Positions 1-4,589 of a stretch of 6,349 nt of DNA are shown piece by piece; the first letter of the stretch is position 1; each line of letters opens with the position of its first letter. The translations under genes and the position numbers were made by a program. The notes beneath the pieces were generated by a model. It saw nothing but the letters and a program-made list of their open reading frames with translations. It was not told the DNA's origin and made no database searches. Where the stretch lies: the NCBI GenBank assembly GCA_007120485.1, contig SKNP01000513.1, positions 1 to 6,349 of the forward strand, read 5' to 3'. The stretch is from Nitriliruptoraceae bacterium. Lineage in GTDB: Bacteria > Actinomycetota > Nitriliruptoria > Nitriliruptorales > Nitriliruptoraceae.

Positions 1-233
1 CAGGCGGCGAGGTGGAGCACGTCCAGCGCGCCGCGGGTCGCTGGCCCCAACCGCGCGGCCAGGTCGACGTCGGGGAAGCGGACGGTCTCGGTCACCGAGG
101 CGAGCCCGTCGATCGTGTAGTGCAGCGAGACCGTGTCGCCGTCGACCTGCCAACCGTCGCAGCGCAACGACGGATCGTCGCTGGTCCCGCCCAGCTGCTC
201 GTAGACGGCCCGGTGTGCCTCCGCCGGGTCCAT
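1..233 (-). CDS. MurL-like UDP-MurNAc-L-Ala-L-Glu epimerase, N-terminal part (cut by window edge)
   Basis: The visible part is 77 codons from an ATG; the gene continues past position 1. The start overlaps the upstream amidohydrolase stop in a TGATG arrangement, which indicates translational coupling in one operon. Residues 25-54 alternate polar and hydrophobic as in beta strands (CDGWQVDGDTVSLHYTIDG, then TETVRFP), and residues 69-77 read ALDVLHLAA. From memory this pattern (a Y-x-hydrophobic-D-G strand, then an E-x-V-x-FP strand, then a helix with LHL) matches the N-terminus of MurL. MurL epimerises the L-Glu of UDP-MurNAc-L-Ala-L-Glu in the alternative MurD2/MurL peptidoglycan route known from Xanthomonas and some actinobacteria. 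The family's SYYK-type motif would lie just beyond the window, so the call is unconfirmed. Alternative: an unnamed actinobacterial protein of similar fold. No signal peptide is visible, so it is likely cytoplasmic. Confidence 0.5.
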   Translation of the reverse strand, partial: MDPAEAHRAVYEQLGGTSDDPSLRCDGWQVDGDTVSLHYTIDGLASVTETVRFPDVDLAARLGPATRGALDVLHLAA

Positions 234-1504
234 CAGGTGGCCGACGCCAGGTAGGCACGACGGAGCAGCCGTTCGCGGACGTCCGGATCGGTGGCAGCGA
301 CCAGCGCGGTGCGGGCCATGCCCGCGGCCCCGTCGCGGATGGCCCGGTCGGCGGAGTCGGTGATGCAGGCGGCGGTGAACTCCGGCTGGTGGTTGACCGC
401 GCCGCCGGAGTCGATGGCCAGCATCGGGTGGATCGCGGGGATCTCCAGCGACACGTTGGCCATGTCGGTCGAGCCGGCCAAGCCACCTTCCAGCGAATCG
501 GCCGGCGGCAGCACCCGACCGATCGCGGTCGCCTCCTGCGTCCAGGCGGCGAGCAGGTCAACATCCGGCTCGAACTCCGAGTAGGCCGGCCCGGGCTCGT
601 CGAAGCTCACCTCGGTCGCGGTCGCGATCGCCCCCGCCTCGAAGCAGGCCTGGACGCGGGGGTAGAGCTCGGCGAGTTCGGTCAGCGACGCCGAGCGGAC
701 GTACCACTGGCCGGCGGTGCGGTGGGGGATGATGTTGGGGGCATCGCCCCCGTCGGTGACGATGCCGTGGATGCGGTCCGTGGCGCTGATGTGCTGGCGC
801 AGCAGCCCGATGCCGACCTGGGCGACGGTCAGGGCATCCGCGGCGTTGCGACCCATCTGGGGGAACGCCGAGGCGTGCGCTGACTGGCCGGTGTAGTTGA
901 CGTTGAAGTGCTGGACCGCGAGGCAGGGGATCGTCGGGAACTCGAACGGCGCCGGGTGCACCATCATCGCGGCGTGGAGCCCGTCGAAGGCCCCGCGTTG
1001 CATCATGAGGATCTTGCCGCCGCCGCCTTCCTCCGCCGGGGTGCCGAGCACCTTGATGGTCAGGCCGAGCTCGTCCGCGACCTGCGCGAGCGCCAGGCCG
1101 GCGCCGACAGCGGCTGCGGCGATGACGTTGTGTCCACAGGCGTGGCCGATGCCGGGCAGCGCGTCGTACTCCGCGCAGATGCCGATCGTCAGCTCCCCGG
1201 ACCCGGCCGTGGCGAGCACGGCGGTGTCGAGGTCCGCGACGCCGTGGGTGACCTCGAACCCTCCCGCCTGCAGCGCGTCGGCGACGCGACGCGAGGAGGT
1301 GTGTTCCTCGAACCCCACTTCCGCGTCGCCGTGGATCGCGTGGGACAGGTCGACGAGGTCCTCGCGTCGTCGGTCGACGAGGTCGTCGAGGTGCTGGCGC
1401 AGGTCGCTCACGGCAGGCTCTCGGGTCGAGGCGGATGGGCCCAGTGTCGGCCCGAACGCTACGCGAGCGATCGGCCGGCTGCGTCGAACGGCCGGGACCG
1501 GCAT
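233..1504 (-). CDS. M20 family metallo-amidohydrolase (ACY1L2/PM20D2-like peptidase)
   Basis: A 423-residue zinc-type hydrolase that would cleave an amide bond of an N-acylated amino acid or small dipeptide in the cytoplasm; the substrate cannot be read from sequence. Numbered from the ATG at 1504, the metal site is visible in ICAEYDALPGIGHACGHN (109-126, with C123 and H125), PAEEGGGGK (156-164, E158/E159), MMVHPA (180-185, H183) and VNHQPEF (370-376, H372). QSAHAS (207-212) is the typical lid-domain dimer motif. EYDALPGIGHACGHN is characteristic of the ACY1L2 branch of M20D. Start choice: the ATG at 1504 has a perfect AGGAGG at 1510-1515 with a 5-nt spacer, like the neighbouring genes. However, residues 1-31 are Arg/Pro-rich with poorer GC at codon position 3, and homology seems to begin at the GTG at 1411 (VSDLRQHL), giving 392 aa, a normal family length. 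Longer upstream extensions would run into the divergent HAD gene. Its stop overlaps the start of the MurL-like gene. Confidence 0.9.
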   Translation of the reverse strand: MPVPAVRRSRPIARVAFGPTLGPSASTREPAVSDLRQHLDDLVDRRREDLVDLSHAIHGDAEVGFEEHTSSRRVADALQAGGFEVTHGVADLDTAVLATAGSGELTIGICAEYDALPGIGHACGHNVIAAAAVGAGLALAQVADELGLTIKVLGTPAEEGGGGKILMMQRGAFDGLHAAMMVHPAPFEFPTIPCLAVQHFNVNYTGQSAHASAFPQMGRNAADALTVAQVGIGLLRQHISATDRIHGIVTDGGDAPNIIPHRTAGQWYVRSASLTELAELYPRVQACFEAGAIATATEVSFDEPGPAYSEFEPDVDLLAAWTQEATAIGRVLPPADSLEGGLAGSTDMANVSLEIPAIHPMLAIDSGGAVNHQPEFTAACITDSADRAIRDGAAGMARTALVAATDPDVRERLLRRAYLASAT

Positions 1505-1555
1505 GCTGGCCTCCTGCCGACGGTTGGTGCTGCCTTGACCCGGCCGGCATGCTGG
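1498..1555. promoter_or_regulatory. Two direct copies of the near-palindrome CCGGCATGCTGG in the divergent intergenic region
   Basis: CCGGCATGCTGG occurs at 1498-1509 and again at 1544-1555, 46 bp apart. Each copy is an imperfect dyad around GCATGC, with one mismatched pair. They lie between the divergently read amidohydrolase and HAD genes. The first copy covers the candidate ATG at 1504 and the second lies 43 bp upstream of the HAD start. Position, duplication and dyad symmetry suit a regulator binding site. That function is inferred, and chance is possible in GC-rich DNA. A 7-bp GC hairpin (1563-1569 with 1575-1581) follows just before the HAD ribosome binding site. Confidence 0.3.
1510..1515 (-). 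promoter_or_regulatory. Strong ribosome binding site for the M20 amidohydrolase
   Basis: The minus strand reads AGGAGG, then CCAGC, then ATG. This 5-nt spacing is the same as for the HAD, RDD and LeuB genes here, and it is the main argument for starting at 1504. The competing GTG at 1411 has only a weak GAGAG upstream. Confidence 0.6.
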
Positions 1556-1597
1556 GCGGCGCCGGCGGCCCCGTGCCGCCGCGATCAGGAGGGGTGG

Positions 1598-2191
1598 ATG
1601 ATCCGGGCCGTGGCGTTCGATGTGATGGACACGTTGCTGGCCGACCCGTTCCGGGAAGCGCTCTGGGCCGCCACCGGCTTGACGCTCGACCAGCTCGCGG
1701 CACGGCGACCGCCGCACGTCCACCCGGCGTTCGAACGCGGAGAACTGACCGAGCCGGAGTACTGGGCGGCGTTCGCCCACGCCGGGATCGAGGTCGATCC
1801 CGCGGCGTTCCACCGTGAGCGGCGAGCCCGTACCACCTGGCTTGACGGGATGGCGGACCTGCTCGATGACCTGGCCGGCCGGGTCGTGCGGGTCGCGGCC
1901 ACCAACTACCCGGTGTGGGTCGAGGAACTGGTCGAGCACCACCTGGACGGGCGTGTGGAGCAGGTCGTGTCCTCCCACCAGCTAGGGGTCCGCAAGCCGG
2001 ATGCCGGCTTCTACGCGGGGCTCCTGGACGCCGTGGAACTGCCCGCATCTCAGGTCCTGTTCGTCGACGATCGCCGGGCCAACGTGGCCGGGGCCCGGGC
2101 GGTGGGCCTCGGGTCCCACCGGTTCACCGACGTTCGCTCGGTGCGGGCTTGGCTGGCGGGCCACGGCGTCCTCGACCGGGCCACGGCGTAA
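1598..2191 (+). CDS. HAD-superfamily hydrolase, plant FHy1-like (candidate FMN phosphatase)
   Basis: A 197-residue cytoplasmic HAD protein. The start is ATG at 1598 with AGGAGG at 1587-1592 and a 5-nt spacer. Motif I is FDVMDTLL (7-14): the nucleophile D8 and T12 are present, but the usual second Asp (position 10) is Met. Motif II is T102 in ATNYPVW (101-107), motif III is K133 in GVRKPD (130-135), and motif IV is VDDRRANV (156-163, D157/D158). The small helical cap (about 18-95) carries ADPF, FERGEL and the LDGM turn. As I recall it, the combination DVMDT, DPF, FE-x-G, TNYP-x-W, RKPD-x-x-FY and DDR-x-x-NV matches the Arabidopsis chloroplast FMN hydrolase FHy1 (At1g79790) and its cyanobacterial and bacterial relatives. 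This suggests dephosphorylation of FMN or another small phosphate ester. No flavin gene is adjacent, so the substrate is inferred. It is divergent from the amidohydrolase and convergent with the Cys-rich gene. Confidence 0.9.
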   Translation: MIRAVAFDVMDTLLADPFREALWAATGLTLDQLAARRPPHVHPAFERGELTEPEYWAAFAHAGIEVDPAAFHRERRARTTWLDGMADLLDDLAGRVVRVAATNYPVWVEELVEHHLDGRVEQVVSSHQLGVRKPDAGFYAGLLDAVELPASQVLFVDDRRANVAGARAVGLGSHRFTDVRSVRAWLAGHGVLDRATA

Positions 2192-2254
2192 CGCCGAGGA
2201 GCGGCCAGGGCGGTGCCAGCGTTAACCCCGACCCGGCCGACCGGGCCACGGCGT
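2173..2254 (+). repeat. 17-nt direct repeat at the end of the HAD gene
   Basis: CGACCGGGCCACGGCGT occurs at 2173-2189, spanning the last HAD codons, and again exactly at 2238-2254, 65 bp downstream in non-coding sequence. A shorter relative (GGCCGACCGGGCTAC) follows at about 2302-2316, at the end of the convergent gene. This suggests a small local duplication at the 3' end; no function is evident. Confidence 0.5.
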
Positions 2255-2271
2255 CGCGCCGCCGCGACGCC
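2250..2271. terminator. GC hairpin between convergent genes, possible terminator
   Basis: GGCGTCGCG (2250-2258) pairs perfectly with CGCGACGCC (2263-2271) around a 4-nt loop. It lies in the 122-bp gap between the convergent HAD stop (2191) and the stop of the Cys-rich gene (2314). There is no T-run on either side, so it would be a U-less actinobacterial-type terminator. Other GC stems can also form here, so confidence is low. Confidence 0.35.
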
Positions 2272-2313
2272 AGGACGAGGTCGGGGCCCACACCGCGCCC
2301 CGGGCCGACCGGG

Positions 2314-2703
2314 CTACTCGACCGTCGGCAGCAGCGCCTGGACCGGGGCGGGTAGCGCGGCGGTGCCGACGTTGGCGACGGCCTCGAGGCGCAGCTCGCC
2401 GGTGGCGACCCACCAGAGCACCGTCGCATCGCCCCAGTGGTCAGGTAGCTGCGTCGCCCACCGCCGCGCGGCCCGACCCTCGTCGAGGTGACCGTCGCAC
2501 CAGCCATCGTCCCCCAGGTCGAGGGCGCACCGACGGCAGACGGCGTCGGCCCCCGCGGGACCGCACAGCGGCAGCAGCCGGGGCGCGTCGTCGCAGGCGT
2601 CGCACGAACCGGCGTCCACGGCCTGCGGTCCGACCTCCGTGGCGGCCAGCCACGGCTCGGCGTCGAGCAGGGTGCGGCGCAGGGCTGGCTTGTCGAGCGT
2701 CAT
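2314..2703 (-). CDS. Uncharacterised Cys-rich protein, probable zinc-binding module
   Basis: 129 residues, not a family I can name. The central part holds C34-x2-C37, C47, C56-x2-C59 and C69-x2-H72 (WCDGH), which could bind one or two zinc ions as a ribbon or B-box-like knuckle. The N-terminus (LRRTLLDAEPWL, 8-19) looks like an amphipathic helix. The C-terminus contains a Trp-rich stretch (LPDHWGDATVLWWVATGELRLE, part of 86-107) that may form beta strands. There is no signal peptide or membrane segment, so it is probably cytoplasmic. The ordered Cys pairs and typical codon use support a real gene rather than a shadow. The ATG at 2703 is the only good start, although its ribosome binding site is weak. 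It diverges from the TM2 gene, which is also Cys-rich, across 117 bp, and it converges on the HAD gene. Function unknown. Confidence 0.75.
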   Translation of the reverse strand: MTLDKPALRRTLLDAEPWLAATEVGPQAVDAGSCDACDDAPRLLPLCGPAGADAVCRRCALDLGDDGWCDGHLDEGRAARRWATQLPDHWGDATVLWWVATGELRLEAVANVGTAALPAPVQALLPTVE

Positions 2704-2758
2704 CTGGCCGTTCGCCGATCGTGGAGCGTGGTGCCGGGGCCGGTGCGGCGGTCGAGAC

Positions 2759-2764
2759 TACGAT
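2759..2764 (+). promoter_or_regulatory. Possible -10 element for the TM2 gene
   Basis: TACGAT fits the actinobacterial -10 consensus TANNAT. It lies in the divergent gap and would place transcription start about 50 nt before the TM2 ATG. No convincing -35 lies 16-18 bp upstream, so this rests on the -10 alone. Confidence 0.25.
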
Positions 2765-2820
2765 GAAAGCTCGTCGATGGATGCCGGGGATGCCGTGTCG
2801 TCCCTTCCGGGGGGTACGCC

Positions 2821-3390
2821 ATGACCTTGCCGCCGGCACCGAACGCGCAGCCGGCTGGGTCAGACGCCGGACGCCCCCCACCGCCGCGACGTCGCTGCCG
2901 CCACTGCGGGTCGGAGGTCGCCTGGCAGGCCATCGTCTGCCTCGCTTGCGGCTGCGAGCCGTCCAGCGGTGTCCAGCACTGCTGGTTCTGCGCTGGGGAC
3001 ACCCGAGGCGACCTGCACGTGTGTTCGGGCTGCGGAGCCGGCCTGATGCACCGGCCGGTCGGAGTAGCCACCGTCGGCCGCCCCTCGCCGACCCCGACCT
3101 ACACCTTCCTCACGACCCCGCCGATCGGTCGGCAGGGGTATCGCAGCGCGGTCGTCGCCGGGGTCCTGGCCATCCTGCTGGGATCGCTCGGGGTCCATCG
3201 TTTCTACCTCGGCTACACCGGGGCGGGCGCCGCCTTCCTGCTCAGTTCCGTCGGAGGGATCCTCTACGCCATCCTCGTCGTGCCGTTCTTCTTCGCCATG
3301 GCGGCGAGCGTGCTGGCCCTGGTCGAGGGGATCCTGCTGTTGACGGGGGCCTTCGATACCGACGTGGACGGGGCACGGCTGCAGCGTTGA
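2821..3390 (+). CDS. TM2-domain membrane protein with N-terminal double zinc ribbon
   Basis: 189 residues in three parts. Residues 1-25 are a Pro/Ala linker ending in RRR. Residues 26-71 hold four CxxC pairs starting at C26, C40, C54 and C68 (exactly 14 residues apart), with one extra Cys at 45. This is a double zinc-ribbon-like region. After a Pro/Thr linker, residues from about 107 to the end form a TM2 domain: a hydrophobic segment AVVAGVLAILLGSLG, the hallmark GVHRFYLGYTGAGAAF, a second long hydrophobic segment (about 140-175), and a closing D-x-D-x-D-G-x-x-L. TM2 domains are two-helix membrane hairpins of unclear function, and the zinc part presumably faces the cytoplasm. The ATG at 2821 follows a G-rich stretch that can serve as ribosome binding site. 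It ends 37 bp before a strong hairpin and converges on the RDD gene. Specific function unknown. Confidence 0.9.
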   Translation: MTLPPAPNAQPAGSDAGRPPPPRRRCRHCGSEVAWQAIVCLACGCEPSSGVQHCWFCAGDTRGDLHVCSGCGAGLMHRPVGVATVGRPSPTPTYTFLTTPPIGRQGYRSAVVAGVLAILLGSLGVHRFYLGYTGAGAAFLLSSVGGILYAILVVPFFFAMAASVLALVEGILLLTGAFDTDVDGARLQR

Positions 3391-3426
3391 GCGCCGCGCC
3401 CGCCGCGCGGTCCGCCGCGGCGCCAG

Positions 3427-3473
3427 ACATGAGCACGGGCCACGACCGAGGCGGTCGTGGCCCGTGCTCATGT
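3427..3473. terminator. Perfect 21-bp inverted repeat, bidirectional terminator
   Basis: The left arm (3427-3447) is the exact reverse complement of the right arm (3453-3473), with a 5-nt loop GAGGC. It sits between the convergent stops of the TM2 gene (3390) and the RDD gene (3488, minus), so it can end both transcripts. There is no T-run on either side, as is common for actinobacterial terminators. A second GC stem (3391-3398 with 3416-3423) lies just before it. This is by far the strongest hairpin in the window. Confidence 0.85.
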
Positions 3474-3487
3474 GCGTGCGTCGACGG

Positions 3488-4111
3488 TCAGCCGGTCTTG
3501 ATGACCCGCGTGCCGCCAGCGAAGGTGTCGTGGAACCCTTGCCGGAGCTGCGCGTCGTTGTTGATGGTGACCGCGACGTAGATCGTGACCGCCAAGGTGC
3601 CCACCCCCGCCAGGAAGTTGCCGAGGAAAGGGATGATCCCGAGCAGGTAGAAGCCGTACCAGAAGCTGCGCTTCACGGCCTGTTCCATGGTCGGGTTGCC
3701 TCCGTCGGGACCGACCACCTTGAGCTTCAGGAGCATCTTGCCGACCGTCTGGCCGCGCTCGGACTCCATGTAGCCGTAGTACCCGAGGGCCAACGCGGTC
3801 CAGATGATCGCCGTGAACGCGTTGCGCACGAGCGATCCACCAGGCAGGAAGAAGCTCAGCGTGGTCAGGATCGTCATCCCGACCGCGAGGATGACCCCGT
3901 CGATCACCCGGGCGAGGAAGCGGGTGATCAGGTCACCCGGGTCACCCGGCCCAGGGCTGCCCTGCCCTCCAGGCTGCGCCTGCGGCGCTTGGGGCGCCTG
4001 TGGTTGCTGCGGCTGCTGCGGCTGCTGCTGCGCCGGCGGCGGCGTCTGACCCTGTTGCCCCGGTGGTGGTGGCTGCTCGCCGGGCGGTGGCGTGTTCGGC
4101 CCCTCGCTCAC
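3488..4111 (-). CDS. RDD-family integral membrane protein with Gln/Pro-rich N-terminus
   Basis: 207 residues from a GTG at 4111. This start is preferred because GGAGG lies 5 nt before it; an in-frame ATG at 4123 overlaps that ribosome binding site and has none of its own. Residues 5-58 are low-complexity Pro/Gln/Gly, as in many actinobacterial RDD proteins, and probably form a disordered cytoplasmic tail. The RDD domain follows. Helix 1 carries RFLARVIDGVILA (64-76, with R68 and D71) and helix 2 spans about 98-114. The loop motif is GQTVGKMLLKLKVV (120-133). Helix 3 covers about 151-183, and the closing motif is RQGFHDTFAGGTRVI (190-204). The family is widespread. Roles in ion exchange or envelope functions are reported for some members, but substrate cannot be inferred here. 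It converges on the TM2 gene, sharing its terminator. Confidence 0.9.
   Translation of the reverse strand: MSEGPNTPPPGEQPPPPGQQGQTPPPAQQQPQQPQQPQAPQAPQAQPGGQGSPGPGDPGDLITRFLARVIDGVILAVGMTILTTLSFFLPGGSLVRNAFTAIIWTALALGYYGYMESERGQTVGKMLLKLKVVGPDGGNPTMEQAVKRSFWYGFYLLGIIPFLGNFLAGVGTLAVTIYVAVTINNDAQLRQGFHDTFAGGTRVIKTG
3971..4030 (-). repeat. Triplet-like Gln/Pro/Ala repeat inside the RDD gene
   Basis: Codons 28-47 of the RDD protein encode runs such as QQPQQPQQPQAPQAPQA from repeated CAG, CCG and GCC-type codons. The near-periodic 9-nt units could change length by replication slippage without shifting frame. Confidence 0.6.
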
Positions 4112-4235
4112 GTTCCCCTCCATCGCTCTGGATATCGGTCACGGCCGTCTGGTGGTGGCCGTTGGCCGGTCTGTCCCGTTGCTGGACCTCAAGCCTAGTG
4201 CGTGCCGAGCGCCACCTCCATGGGTTGCGCCGCGA

Positions 4236-4247
4236 CACGGATCCGTG
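4236..4247. promoter_or_regulatory. 12-bp perfect palindrome CACGGATCCGTG
   Basis: This is an exact dyad in the gap between the divergent RDD and leuB genes, 125 bp upstream of the RDD start and 343 bp from leuB. It may be an operator for a dimeric regulator. Only one copy is seen in this gap, so chance is not excluded. Confidence 0.3.
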
Positions 4248-4579
4248 ACGCCGATCGCGTGCGTGGCACCCGGTCGGTCCCGACTCGGGCCCGCGACGTC
4301 TCATCGCAGGACCGGCTCACCGTGCAACCGTAGGGCACCGAAAGCCCGCTGACGACGACCACGTGCACACTCGACACCTGCATGGCCGCTGACCGCCCGG
4401 CCCGGTGAGTACCGCCCGGGAGCCCGCGATGTCGCTCCTACCGCGGTCGCACGACGCCTGGTGGGGACGTCCGAGGGGTACTGGCGGCGCGACCGACGGC
4501 GTCTACGCTCGCGTCCGTCCAGGCGTCAGCTGGCCCGCGTCGTCCCGTTCCGCCTCCCGTTCCACCTCGAAGCAGCGAC

Positions 4580-4584
4580 AGGAG
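4580..4584 (+). promoter_or_regulatory. Ribosome binding site that fixes the leuB start
   Basis: AGGAG lies 5 nt before the GTG at 4590. The frame stays open further upstream, but that stretch is Arg-rich and unlike any isopropylmalate dehydrogenase. The site therefore decides the start. Confidence 0.75.
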
Positions 4585-4589
4585 TTCCC

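Larger units (their letters stand above)
4124..4589. other. Non-coding divergent region between RDD and leuB
   Basis: About 470 bp without a credible gene; open frames here are Arg/Pro-rich and lack ribosome binding sites. It must carry the promoters for the minus-strand RDD gene and the plus-strand leuB. Visible elements are a 12-bp perfect palindrome (4236-4247), a small GGGC/GCCC hairpin (4333-4336 with 4344-4347), and a direct repeat ACCGCCCGG (4392-4400 and 4411-4419). A TACGCT at 4503-4508 could be a leuB -10, but it has no clear -35. I recognise no riboswitch or T-box. Confidence 0.6.

Noticed and set aside
908..1597. Long in-frame extension upstream of the HAD start, antisense to the M20 gene
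   Set aside because: HAD homology begins at MIRAVAFD with a strong ribosome binding site at 1587-1592; the extension is low-quality sequence opposite a real gene.
1505..1597. Possible FMN riboswitch before the FHy1-like HAD gene
   Set aside because: The leader is too short and lacks the conserved RFN element sequences; only a small GC hairpin is present.
558..2048. 496-codon minus-strand frame overlapping the M20 and HAD genes
   Set aside because: It is frame-shifted relative to M20 and rich in Arg/Pro, with no recognisable domain: a shadow.
2721..3581. 286-codon plus frame over the TM2 gene
   Set aside because: It is Arg-rich with no domain and is offset from the TM2 frame, which has zinc and membrane motifs.
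4092..4352. 86-codon plus frame in the RDD/leuB gap
   Set aside because: It has no ribosome binding site, starts inside the opposite-strand RDD gene, and its composition is non-coding.
4439..4446. TACCGCGG, resembling the core of a T-box leader upstream of leuB
   Set aside because: The preceding GGTGG part and the stem I and terminator structures are not evident, so the similarity is a short GC-rich word.
4461..4589. In-frame upstream extension of leuB
   Set aside because: Its Arg-rich sequence is unlike LeuB, and the AGGAG plus GTG at 4590 and the family N-terminus fix the start.
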